Assembly: GCA_026005015.1 (NCBI GenBank)
Contig: BPKG01000006.1
Location: forward strand, 1-64,000
DNA: 64,000 nucleotides
Direction of reading: 5' to 3'
DNA from: Burkholderiales bacterium
Lineage (GTDB): Bacteria > Pseudomonadota > Gammaproteobacteria > Burkholderiales > UBA6910
The translations under genes were made by a program, and so were the position numbers. The notes under the pieces are model-generated. The model was given only the letters and a program-made list of their open reading frames with translations, did not search any database and was not told the DNA's origin. Below, piece by piece: positions 38,375-47,885 of this stretch (within the stretch, counting starts at the first letter, position 1; the number at the start of each line of letters is the position of its first letter).

Positions 38375-39706
38375 ATGGCATCTTTTCGAGGGTTTCGATC
38401 GCCTATGGCAATTCCTGCCCTGTTCCTTGCACTCGCGGTTTTGACCGCCACCTTCGCCGCTGGCCCACCGGCCTTGGGGGCCGAGCGCATCCAGCTCCTG
38501 GACCGCATCGTGGCGGTGGTCAATGAGGAGGTCATCACCCAGGACGAGTTGGACCGGCGCCTGGAACTGGTGAAAAAGCAGCTCGCCCGCCAGGGGACGG
38601 CGCTGCCGGACTCGGAGGCGCTGCGCCGGCAGATTTTGGAGCGTCTGATCATGGACCGCATCCAGGTGCAGTACGCCCGGCAGACGGGATTGCGCATCGA
38701 CGACTTCCAGCTCGACCGGGCGATCGCGGCCATCGCGGAGCAGAACCGCATGACCGTCGCCCAGTTCCGCGAGGTGCTCGCCCGGGACGGGGTGGACTAC
38801 GCCGATTTCCGGGAAGAGATCCGCAAGGAAATGATCCTCGCCCGGTTGCGGGAGCGGGAGATCGACAGCCGGATCGCGGTGAGCGAAGGGGAGATCGACA
38901 ACTTTCTCGCCACCCAGGCTACCCAGATCACCGGGGGCGAATACGCGGTCTCCCACATCCTGGTGCGGGTCCCGGAGCAGGCCACCAGCGGCGAGATCCA
39001 GGCCCGGCGCGCCCGGGCGGAAGCGGCCCTGGCGGAGCTCAAGACGGGCAAGCCCTTCGCCCAGGTGGCCGCGGTATATTCCGACGCCCCGGACGCCCTG
39101 CAAGGAGGTTACCTGGGCTGGCGCCCCCTGAGCCGGCTGCCGGAGCTATTCGCCGAAGCGGTGGTAAAGCTCAACCCCGGGGAGGTGAGCGACATCCTGC
39201 GCAGCCCTAACGGCTTCCACATCCTGCGGCTGGAGGACCGGCGCGGTCCCGGAGCCCCGGCGCAGGTCACCCAGACCCGCGTGCGGCACATCCTGGTGCG
39301 CCCAGGGGAAACCTTGTCCGAGGACGAGGCCCGCAATCGCCTCCTGCAGTTGCGAGAGCGAATCGTGAACGGGGCCGACTTCGCCGAGCTGGCGCGCCTG
39401 CACTCGGAGGATCCCAGTGCTTCCCAGGGCGGAGACCTGGGCTGGGTGAGCCCCGGCGACACGGTGCCCGCCTTCGAGCGGACGATGGAAAGCTTGCAGC
39501 CCGGGGAAGTGAGCGAGCCGGTGAAAACGCCCCTGGGCTGGCACCTGATCCAGGTGCTGGAGCGGCGCACGGGAGACATGACCAAGGAGCGGGAACGGGT
39601 CCTCGCCCGCCAGTCCATCAAGGCCCGCAAGGCGGACGAGGCGTACGAAGAATGGCTGCGCCAGTTGCGGGACCAGGCCTACGTGGAGGTCCGGCTCGAG
39701 GGTTGA
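38375..39706 (+). CDS. surA: Periplasmic chaperone and peptidyl-prolyl isomerase SurA
   Basis: 443 residues with a signal peptide ending near GPPALGAE. N-terminal chaperone domain (LDRIVAVVNEEVITQDELDR ... QLDRAIAAIAEQNRMT), then two parvulin domains, starting YAVSHILVRVPEQ (about 190) and VRHILVRPGE (about 304), each closing with NGFHILRLEDRR or GWHLIQVLERR. Assists outer-membrane protein folding, including LptD, whose gene is next to it. Confidence 0.96.
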   Translation: MASFRGFRSPMAIPALFLALAVLTATFAAGPPALGAERIQLLDRIVAVVNEEVITQDELDRRLELVKKQLARQGTALPDSEALRRQILERLIMDRIQVQYARQTGLRIDDFQLDRAIAAIAEQNRMTVAQFREVLARDGVDYADFREEIRKEMILARLREREIDSRIAVSEGEIDNFLATQATQITGGEYAVSHILVRVPEQATSGEIQARRARAEAALAELKTGKPFAQVAAVYSDAPDALQGGYLGWRPLSRLPELFAEAVVKLNPGEVSDILRSPNGFHILRLEDRRGPGAPAQVTQTRVRHILVRPGETLSEDEARNRLLQLRERIVNGADFAELARLHSEDPSASQGGDLGWVSPGDTVPAFERTMESLQPGEVSEPVKTPLGWHLIQVLERRTGDMTKERERVLARQSIKARKADEAYEEWLRQLRDQAYVEVRLEG

Positions 39707-39710
39707 GCGG

Positions 39711-40721
39711 GTGAACACCGTGCGGCAGATGGCCCCCCTTGCTTTCACCCCCGGTGAGCCCGCCGGGATCGGTCCCGATCTGGCGGTGCTGCTCGCCCAT
39801 GAACCGCCGCCGGCGCCCCTGGTGGTCATCGCGGACCGGGACTTGCTGGCGGAGCGGTCCCGGGCCCTCGGCCGGCCGATCGAGATCGCGGATTACCCGC
39901 CTGTCCCGGGAAGCCCCCTCCTTCCCGGTCGGCTCGCCGTGCTCCACGTCCCTCTCGCCGCCCCCAGCCGGCCGGGCCGGCTGGATCCGGCCAACGGTCC
40001 CTATGTCCTCGCCACCCTGGACCGGGCCATCTCCGGCTGCCGCTCGGGGGAATTCGCCGCCCTGGTGACGGGCCCCGTGCACAAGGGCGCGATCAACGAA
40101 GCCGGGATCCCCTTCACCGGCCACACCGAGTACCTGGCCCAGGCCACCGGCACCCGGCGGGTGGTCATGATGCTGGTGGGAGCCGGCATGCGGGTGGCCC
40201 TAGCGACCACCCACCTGCCCCTGCGGGCGGTGGCGGAGGCCCTCACCCCCCAGCTCCTGGAGGAGACCCTGCGAGTGCTCCACACCGAATTGGCGAACCG
40301 GTTCGGCATCGCCGAACCCCGCATCCTGGTGGCCGGACTCAACCCCCACGCGGGGGAGGGCGGGCATCTGGGCCGAGAGGAGTTGGAGGTGATCGTCCCC
40401 GTGCTGGAGAGGCTGCGGGCCGAGGGGATGCGGCTCAGCGGACCGCTGCCCGCCGACACCCTGTTCAACCCTCCTGTGCTGGCCCAGGGGGACTGCGTGC
40501 TGACCATGTACCACGACCAGGGCCTGCCGGTGCTGAAACACGCTTCCTTCGGTCAGGCCGTCAACGTCACCCTGGGGTTGCCCATCGTGCGCACTTCCGT
40601 CGATCATGGCACGGCCCTCGATCGCGCGGGCACGGGCGAGGTGGACCCAGGCAGCCTGCGGGCCGCCATCGCCTTGGCCTGGCGGCTCGCCGCGCGGGAG
40701 AAGGCGGGCCGCCCGTCCTGA
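39711..40721 (+). CDS. pdxA: 4-hydroxythreonine-4-phosphate dehydrogenase
   Basis: 336 residues, GTG start 4 bp after surA. Oxidises 4-phosphohydroxy-threonine in pyridoxal-phosphate synthesis. N-terminal FTPGEPAGIGPDL, metal-binding His in FTGHTEYLA, LNPHAGEGGHLGREE, and YHDQGLPVLKHASFGQAVNV. Standard surA-pdxA-rsmA order. Confidence 0.96.
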   Translation: MNTVRQMAPLAFTPGEPAGIGPDLAVLLAHEPPPAPLVVIADRDLLAERSRALGRPIEIADYPPVPGSPLLPGRLAVLHVPLAAPSRPGRLDPANGPYVLATLDRAISGCRSGEFAALVTGPVHKGAINEAGIPFTGHTEYLAQATGTRRVVMMLVGAGMRVALATTHLPLRAVAEALTPQLLEETLRVLHTELANRFGIAEPRILVAGLNPHAGEGGHLGREELEVIVPVLERLRAEGMRLSGPLPADTLFNPPVLAQGDCVLTMYHDQGLPVLKHASFGQAVNVTLGLPIVRTSVDHGTALDRAGTGEVDPGSLRAAIALAWRLAAREKAGRPS

Positions 40722-40736
40722 GGCCACGAGGCGCCG

Positions 40737-41537
40737 GTGCCCGTTCACCGCAAGCGTTTCGGCCAGCATTTCCTGGTCGAGCCCCGGGTAATCCAGCGCA
40801 TCGTGGACGCCGTGCACCCCCGGCCGGGGGAGCGCCTGGTGGAGATCGGGCCCGGCCGGGGGGCCCTCACCGAGCCGCTCCTGGAGCAGGCGGGCCGCTT
40901 GATCGTGGTGGAAATCGACCGGGATCTGGCGGCGGCGCTGCGGGCCCGCTACCCTGAAGGGCGGCTCGCCGTGCACTGCACCGACGCCCTGCGCTTCGAC
41001 TTCGGCGCCCTGGGCGACGACCTGCGGCTCGTGGGCAACCTTCCCTACAACGTCTCCACGCCCCTTCTGTTTCACCTGGAGCGATTCGCCCGGGAGGTGC
41101 GGGACATGCATTTCATGCTGCAGAAAGAGGTGGTGGAGCGCATGGCCGCCGCCCCCGGAACCGCCCAATACGGCCGGCTTTCGGTAACGCTCCAGTACCG
41201 CTTCCGCATCGAGCGGCTGTTCGACATCGGGCCCCGGGCCTTCAGGCCCGCTCCCCAGGTGCACTCGGCCTTCGTGAGACTCGTCCCTTATCGGGAACTC
41301 CCCCATCCGGCCAGGGTAGAGGGGCTCTTCCGGGAAATAGTGACCGCCGCCTTCAGCCAGCGGCGCAAAATGCTGAGAAACGCCATGGGCGCATACCTGG
41401 AGGAAGCCGACTGGGCCGCCCTGGAGCTGGATCCCCGGCGCCGGCCCGAGACTCTGGGCGTGGCCGAGTTCGTCGCCGCCGCCAATCGGGTGGCAGAGCG
41501 GCGCGGTCTTGCCCGGGAAGCAGGATCGGCAGGCTAG
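40737..41537 (+). CDS. rsmA: 16S rRNA (A1518/A1519) dimethyltransferase
   Basis: 266 residues, GTG start. KRFGQHFLVEPRVIQRIVDA, SAM motif I VEIGPGRGALTEPLLEQ, and catalytic motif IV VGNLPYNVSTPLLFHL. Dimethylates two adenines in helix 45 of 16S rRNA. Its TAG stop (41535-41537) is made by the first three bases of repeat copy B. Confidence 0.97.
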   Translation: MPVHRKRFGQHFLVEPRVIQRIVDAVHPRPGERLVEIGPGRGALTEPLLEQAGRLIVVEIDRDLAAALRARYPEGRLAVHCTDALRFDFGALGDDLRLVGNLPYNVSTPLLFHLERFAREVRDMHFMLQKEVVERMAAAPGTAQYGRLSVTLQYRFRIERLFDIGPRAFRPAPQVHSAFVRLVPYRELPHPARVEGLFREIVTAAFSQRRKMLRNAMGAYLEEADWAALELDPRRRPETLGVAEFVAAANRVAERRGLAREAGSAG

Positions 41538-41635
41538 CCCGGCGGGACAAATCACGCCTGGGGGTTTTAGCCCAATTCGATGCCTTGCCTACCGGCACCT
41601 CATGTCAGGGGGGTTTTCGTGAAATGTTCGGGCTA
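41535..41635. repeat. Intergenic repeat copy B between rsmA and the rubredoxin gene
   Basis: 101 bp starting TAGCCCG and ending CGGGCTA. Shared with copy A (20303-20406): the terminal boxes, GGACAAATC near the start, CAGGGG then TTTCGTGAAATRTYCGGG near the end; the middle differs. Its TAG ends are the stop codons of both flanking convergent genes. Confidence 0.75.
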
Positions 41636-41824
41636 GATCTCCACCATCTCGAAGTCTTCCTTGCGCGCCCCGCACTCGGGACAAGTCCAGTTCATGGGCA
41701 CGTCTTCCCAGCGGGTGCCGGGGGGAATGCCCTCTTCGGGCAGCCCCAGCGCCTCATCGTAGATGAAGCCGCACACGAGGCACATGTACTTCTTGTAGAC
41801 GACGGTGGTGGATGTTTCGACCAT
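41633..41824 (-). CDS. rubA: Rubredoxin
   Basis: 63 residues. Iron ligands C15 and C18 ([12 protein letters not shown]) and C48 and C51 ([14 protein letters not shown]), with the usual [12 protein letters not shown] between. Small mononuclear-iron electron carrier. It has a short 10-residue N-terminal extension ([10 protein letters not shown]). Divergent from thiD across 43 bp. The stop TAG lies in the repeat. Confidence 0.97.
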   Translation of the reverse strand: MVETSTTVVYKKYMCLVCGFIYDEALGLPEEGIPPGTRWEDVPMNWTCPECGARKEDFEMVEI

Positions 41825-41867
41825 GGAACGGGGTTTTCAGTAAAATAGCCGAATATTATAAGCCATC

Positions 41868-42692
41868 ATGGCCGAGACCCCTCCTATCGTGCTCGCGTTC
41901 GCCGCCTCGGACCCCAGCGGCGGCGCGGGCATCCAAGCCGACATCCTGACCTTGGCCAGCATGGGCTGTCATCCTTTGTCCGTCATCACCGCCATCACGG
42001 TGCAGGACACCGCCGGGGTGGAAGGGCTTATGCCCCTGGATCCCGACTGGGTCTCCGACCAGGCGCGGGGCGTCCTCGAGGACATGCCGGTCCACGCCTT
42101 CAAGATCGGCCTGCTGGGCAGCGTGGAGATAGCCGCGGCGGTGGCCGAGGTGGTGGCGGACTATCCCGACGTGCCCCTGGTGCTGGACCCAGTCCTCGCC
42201 TCCGGACGAGGCGACGAGCTCGCCTCCGAGGAGATGCTCTCTGCCCTCCGCGAACTGCTCATTCCCCAGAGCACCCTGATCACCCCCAACAGCATGGAAG
42301 CGCGGCGCCTCGCCGCCGACGAAGCGGACGAGGAAGACGACCCGGATCTGCACCAGTGCGCCCAGCGGCTGCTGGCGTTGGGGTGCGAGTACGTGCTCAT
42401 CACCGGCACCCACGAAAACACCCCCGAGGTGATCAACACCCTCTACTCCAGCGAAGGGATCGTGCGCTCCGACGCCTGGCCGCGGCTTCCGGGAAGTTTC
42501 CACGGCTCGGGGTGCACCCTGGCCTCCGCCATCGCCGCGACCCTGGCTAACGGGCTGGAGCTGCCGGAGGCGGTGCGGGAAGCCCAGGAATACACCTGGC
42601 ATGCCCTGAAGTCCGGGTTCCGGCCCGGTATGGGGCAGCACCTGCCCGACCGGTTGTTCTGGGCGCGGGAAAGCGATGAAGGGAGCCGTTAA
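41868..42692 (+). CDS. thiD: Hydroxymethylpyrimidine (phosphate) kinase
   Basis: 274 residues. Ribokinase-like: VLAFAASDPSGGAGIQADIL, PLVLDPVLASGRGDEL, TPNSMEARRL, and catalytic loop FHGSGCTLASAIAATLA. Phosphorylates HMP and HMP-P for thiamine synthesis. Overlaps thiE by 17 bp. No thiamine riboswitch fits in the 43-bp upstream gap. Confidence 0.95.
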   Translation: MAETPPIVLAFAASDPSGGAGIQADILTLASMGCHPLSVITAITVQDTAGVEGLMPLDPDWVSDQARGVLEDMPVHAFKIGLLGSVEIAAAVAEVVADYPDVPLVLDPVLASGRGDELASEEMLSALRELLIPQSTLITPNSMEARRLAADEADEEDDPDLHQCAQRLLALGCEYVLITGTHENTPEVINTLYSSEGIVRSDAWPRLPGSFHGSGCTLASAIAATLANGLELPEAVREAQEYTWHALKSGFRPGMGQHLPDRLFWARESDEGSR

Positions 42693-43341
42693 CGCCGCGC
42701 CCGCCCGGAGCTGCACGCCCATCGCCGGCCTGTACGCCGTCACCCCGGAGTGTGCCGAGACGGGAGTGCTCGAGACGAAGGTGGAGCAGGCCCTGCGGGG
42801 GGGAGCGCGGGTGATTCAGTACCGGGCCAAGGGCGCCACCCCGGCCCTTGCCCTGGAGCAGGCCCGGGCCCTAGCCCGCCTGTGCCGCGCCTTCGGGCGC
42901 GTTTTCATCGTCAACGACCAGGTAGACCTCGCCCTGGCGGTCGGCGCCGACGGAGTGCACTTGGGGGCCCAGGACGAGGCCGTCGAAGCCGCCCGGCGGC
43001 GGCTGCCGCCAGGGATGCTCCTGGGGGTTTCGTGCTACGACCGCCTGGATCGGGCCCGGGAGGCGGTGGCCCAGGGCGCCGACTACGTGGCCTTCGGCGC
43101 CGTGTTCCCCTCTCCGGTCAAACCCGAGGCGGTGCGCGCGCCCCTCGCCTTGTTGGGCGAGGCGCGGCGGGCGCTGGACGTCCCGCTGGTGGCCATCGGC
43201 GGCATCACGCCGCAAAACGCCTCCGAGGTGATCCGCGCCGGCGCCCACGCCCTGGCCGTCATCAGCGCCCTGTTCGACGCCCCCGACGTGGAGGGCGCGG
43301 CGCGGGCGTTCAGCCGCTTGTTCGATCAGCCATCGCCATGA
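42676..43341 (+). CDS. thiE: Thiamine-phosphate synthase
   Basis: 221 residues. TIM-barrel enzyme joining HMP-PP and thiazole-P. [47 protein letters not shown] and [15 protein letters not shown] are the substrate and phosphate loops. Overlaps thiD and hemL (ATGA), forming a tightly coupled three-gene unit. Confidence 0.95.
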   Translation: MKGAVNAAPARSCTPIAGLYAVTPECAETGVLETKVEQALRGGARVIQYRAKGATPALALEQARALARLCRAFGRVFIVNDQVDLALAVGADGVHLGAQDEAVEAARRRLPPGMLLGVSCYDRLDRAREAVAQGADYVAFGAVFPSPVKPEAVRAPLALLGEARRALDVPLVAIGGITPQNASEVIRAGAHALAVISALFDAPDVEGAARAFSRLFDQPSP

Positions 43342-44660
43342 CTACAACGCCGCCGCTTGAGCCAGCCTCCGGCCAGCCCTCCCGCAACGAAGCCTTGTTC
43401 GAGCGCTCCGCCGCCTACATCCCCGGCGGGGTCAATTCGCCGGTGCGGGCCTTCCGCGCGGTGGGGGGTACGCCCCGCTTCTTCGTCCGCGGCCAGGGCC
43501 CGCTCCTGTGGGACGCGGACGGACGGTCCTACATCGACTACGTGGGGTCCTGGGGCCCGGCGATCCTCGGCCACGCCCATCCGGAGGTGGTGGCGGCGGT
43601 CAAGGCCCAGGCCGAGCGGGGCCTGGGCTTCGGCGCTCCCACCGAGCTGGAGCTGGAGATGGCGGAGTTGCTCTGCCGGCTCGTGCCGTCGATGGAACAG
43701 GTGCGGCTCGTGAGCTCCGGCACCGAGGCCACCATGAGCGCCATCCGACTCGCCCGGGGCTACACGGGGCGCAGCCGCATCGTCAAGTTCGAAGGCTGCT
43801 ACCACGGCCACGGGGACGCCCTGCTGGTGAAAGCGGGCTCCGGGGCGTTGACCTTCGGCCAGCCCAGCTCGGCCGGGGTGCCGGAGGAAACCGTGGCCCA
43901 CACCCTGGTGCTCGCCTACAACGATACGGCGGGGCTGGAAGAGGCCTTCGCCCGGCTCGGGCGCGAGATCGCCGCCGTGATCGTGGAGCCCATCGCCGGC
44001 AACATGAACCTGGTGTTGCCGCGGCTCAATTTCCTCCAGCGGCTGCGCGCCCTGTGCACCCAGCACGGGGCTCTCCTCATCTTCGATGAGGTGATGACCG
44101 GCTTCCGGGTCGGCCTCGGCGGGGCCCAGGGGTTGTTCGGCCTCCAGCCCGACCTCACCACCCTGGGCAAGGTGATCGGGGGAGGCTTGCCCGTGGCCGC
44201 CTTCGGTGGGCGCCGGGAGATCATGCAGCATCTCGCGCCCCTGGGGCCCGTGTACCAGGCGGGCACCCTGTCCGGCAACCCGGTAGCGGTGGCGGCGGGG
44301 CTCGCCACCCTGAAGCGGGTCCAGGTGGAAGGCTTCTACGAGGGGCTTGCCGCCACCGTCCGGGCCCTCACCGACGGACTCGCGGCGGCGGCCCGCCGCA
44401 AGGGGGTTCCTTTCTCGGTCCAGGCGATCGGGGGCATGTTTGGGCTGTACTTCCGCGAGGAGCCGCCCACCACCTACGGGGAAGTGCTGGCCTGCGACCG
44501 GGAAGCCTTCAACCGCTTCTTTCACCGCATGCTGGGTGAAGGGGTGTACCTAGCGCCGTCGGCCTTCGAGGCGGGCTTCGTCTCGGCCGCCCACGGGCCG
44601 GCCGAGATCGAGCGCACCCTGGAAGCGGCGGAGCGAGCCTTCGACGCCCTGCGGTCTTGA
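43338..44660 (+). CDS. hemL: Glutamate-1-semialdehyde 2,1-aminomutase
   Basis: 440 residues from the ATG overlapping the thiE stop. PLP enzyme making 5-aminolevulinate by the C5 pathway. [55 protein letters not shown], and PLP lysine K278 in [19 protein letters not shown]. Frame upstream within thiE is a shadow. Confidence 0.97.
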   Translation: MTTTPPLEPASGQPSRNEALFERSAAYIPGGVNSPVRAFRAVGGTPRFFVRGQGPLLWDADGRSYIDYVGSWGPAILGHAHPEVVAAVKAQAERGLGFGAPTELELEMAELLCRLVPSMEQVRLVSSGTEATMSAIRLARGYTGRSRIVKFEGCYHGHGDALLVKAGSGALTFGQPSSAGVPEETVAHTLVLAYNDTAGLEEAFARLGREIAAVIVEPIAGNMNLVLPRLNFLQRLRALCTQHGALLIFDEVMTGFRVGLGGAQGLFGLQPDLTTLGKVIGGGLPVAAFGGRREIMQHLAPLGPVYQAGTLSGNPVAVAAGLATLKRVQVEGFYEGLAATVRALTDGLAAAARRKGVPFSVQAIGGMFGLYFREEPPTTYGEVLACDREAFNRFFHRMLGEGVYLAPSAFEAGFVSAAHGPAEIERTLEAAERAFDALRS

Positions 44661-44712
44661 CAAGAGGAGAAGGCGGCCCGAGCCGGCCGCCTCCATACCG
44701 AAGCGCAGCCTC

Positions 44713-45336
44713 CTACCGCAGCCCCGCGATGTATTCCGCCACCGCCTGAATCTCCCGGTCCGTCATCCTGGAAGCGATGGCTTGCATCATGCCCTCGGGG
44801 TCGTTCGCCCGTTCTCCCGAGCGAAAGGCTTTGAGCTGGGCGGCGGTGTACTCCGCGTACTGTCCTCCGAGGCGCGGGTACTGGGCAGGGATTCCGGCGC
44901 CGTTGGGCGCGTGGCAGGCGGCACAGGCCGGGACCGCCTTGGAGGCGATGCCGCCCCGATAGATTTTCTCCCCCTCCCGGGCGAGCGCCTCGTCCTTCGC
45001 CTGGGCAGGCCGCAGCTTCTGCTGGGCATAGTAGACGCCCAGGGTTTTCATGTCCTCCGGGGTGAGGGTCGTCACCATGCCCGCCATAATGGCGTTTTGC
45101 CGCGCGCCGGACTTGAAGTTGTCAAGCTGCTTGGCGATGTATCGGGCGTGCTGGGCGGCCAGATGGGGATTGGTGGGCGTCGGGCTGTTGCCGTCCGCCC
45201 CATGGCAGGCGGCGCAGACCTGGGACGCGATGCTTTGGGCCTGGGCCAGGCTTCCTTCCTGGGCGGGCTGGGCAGAGGCGGTCAGGGACCAAACCGCCAG
45301 CCCAAGCGCCCCGATACCGGCGCGGGTCCGCTTCAT
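44713..45336 (-). CDS. Dihaem cytochrome c4
   Basis: 207 residues with a signal peptide (GALGLAVWSLTASAQ). Two haem c sites: C41-A-A-C44-H45 and C138-A-A-C141-H142, each in a half-molecule repeat with similar tails (MVTTLTPEDMKTLGVYYAQQ and IASRMTDREIQAVAEYIAGL). Methionines in IMAGM and MMQAI positions are axial ligand candidates. Periplasmic electron donor to cytochrome oxidases such as cbb3. Convergent with hemL; GGCGGCC-CGAGCC-GGCCGCC between them (44670s) may act as a terminator but lacks a U tract. Confidence 0.93.
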   Translation of the reverse strand: MKRTRAGIGALGLAVWSLTASAQPAQEGSLAQAQSIASQVCAACHGADGNSPTPTNPHLAAQHARYIAKQLDNFKSGARQNAIMAGMVTTLTPEDMKTLGVYYAQQKLRPAQAKDEALAREGEKIYRGGIASKAVPACAACHAPNGAGIPAQYPRLGGQYAEYTAAQLKAFRSGERANDPEGMMQAIASRMTDREIQAVAEYIAGLR

Positions 45337-45445
45337 CTCGGCTCCTTGTGACTGAAAAATTGCGAAATTCTATACTAGCCCTCTGCTACCATGCCACCCG
45401 TACGAGACATCGATGGCCACTGGAGGGAGTCCCAAGCGCTCCCGG

Positions 45446-46039
45446 ATGAATCCCTTTCACCAGCTTTCCTTCGCCGTCAGCGTCACCCGGCTGGCGGACT
45501 TGCCCCCATCAGTGCGAGAGGTGGCCATCGGCGGTCGCTCCAACGCCGGCAAGTCCAGCCTGCTGAACGCCCTGGCCCAGCGCAGGCGTCTCGCCTACGT
45601 GAGCAAGACGCCGGGCCGCACCCGGGAGATCAACTTCTTCCGCTGCGGCGACGGCCGCTTCATCGTGGACCTGCCCGGCTACGGATACGCCCGGGTGCCC
45701 CTGGCGGTAAGGGAAACCTGGGGGGAGCTGGTGAGCGGATATCTACAGGCCCGGCCCTCCCTGGTGGGGGTGGTGCTGCTCATGGACGTGCGCCACGCCT
45801 TGACGCCCCTGGACTGGCAGCTCCTTTTCTTTCTGCAAGAGAGCGGCAAACCGGTGCACGCGGTGCTCACCAAGGCGGACAAGCTCTCCCGCCAGCAGGC
45901 GCTGCGAACCCTCGCGGCGGTGAGGCAAGCCCTCGACCGGCAGGCACCCCAGGTGAGCCTGCAGCTTTTTTCTACCGTCACCCGCCAGGGGGCGGACGAG
46001 CTTGCCGGGCGGCTCGTCCACTGGCTGGAGATAAAAAAT

Positions 46040-46051
<12 letters not shown>
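45446..46051 (+). CDS. engB: Ribosome biogenesis GTPase EngB/YsxC
   Basis: 201 residues from the ATG at 45446, giving MNPFHQLSFAVSVTRLADLP as in relatives; an ATG at 45413 adds 11 residues. G1 GGRSNAGKSSLLNAL, G3 DLPGYGYARVP, G4 TKADKL. Essential GTPase for 50S assembly. A plausible -10 TATACT is at 45371-45376. A long hairpin overlaps its stop codon. Confidence 0.95.
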
Positions 46052-47230
<1,179 letters not shown>

Positions 47231-47240
47231 AGAGCCGTGG

Positions 47241-47827
47241 GCTACTTCTCGCCGTCCTCCCGCAGAAGCGTCTCCACGTAAGCCGTCTTGGCCCGGACTG
47301 GGACGCCGTCTTCCGCCCCCGGGCGTCCAGGCGCTCCAGAGATCCTTGGTGCCGTAGACCGCCACGTTCACCGTCGCCCCCTCGGCCTCGAGGGTGAAGA
47401 GGGGCACGCTGCGCCACCCGTCTCCCGTGGCCACCCGCCGCTCCCCCACCCGATAGGGAATGCGCTCCCGCATCAGGAAATACTCCACGTCCTTGACCGA
47501 ATCGGTGAATAACTGCAGGTTGATGTCGGAATGCTTGCCGGCCACCCCGGTCAACACCGCACCGGTGAGATGGGGATTGAACGCCTCCAGCCGCCGCATC
47601 ACCGAAAGGGCCACCTGGCGCAACGCCCGCAGCACCGCCCGATGCTCCTCCGGCTCGTAGAGGGCCCGGAAAGCCCGCAGCGCTTCCTCTACCTCGCTGT
47701 TGTTGGGGAGATTGCGGGTGTCGGCGGCCCCCAGTTGCTCGGCCGCCTTGCGCTTGGCGGTGCCGAAGTCCTGGATGCCGTCCCGGGCCATGAGCCGGGC
47801 GGCGAGATGAGCGATGCGCTCCCGCAT
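47241..47827 (-). CDS. Predicted nucleotidyltransferase-like protein (frameshifted)
   Basis: Conserved proteobacterial protein downstream of mrcA, about 195 residues. MRERIAHLAARLMARDGIQD, KAAEQLGAADTRNLPNNSEV, and FNPHLTGAVLTGVAGKHSDI with the G-S-D-like GKHSDI of polymerase-beta-type nucleotidyltransferases. After VNVAVYGTKDLW the frame is lost near 47320-47345; the true end is VRAKTAYVETLLREDGEK at TAG 47243-47241. Converges on hemB. Starts at 47827 or 11 codons earlier. Function unknown. Confidence 0.75.
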
Positions 47828-47885
47828 CAGGTTGCGTCTGGGTCCGGTCGTTCGGCCCATCCTGCCCTCGTCACAAGCCCAGGCG

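Noticed and set aside
41825-41867. Thiamine riboswitch before thiD
   Set aside because: Only 43 bp separate thiD from the rubredoxin gene, too short for a TPP aptamer, and no conserved CTGAGA-type element is seen.
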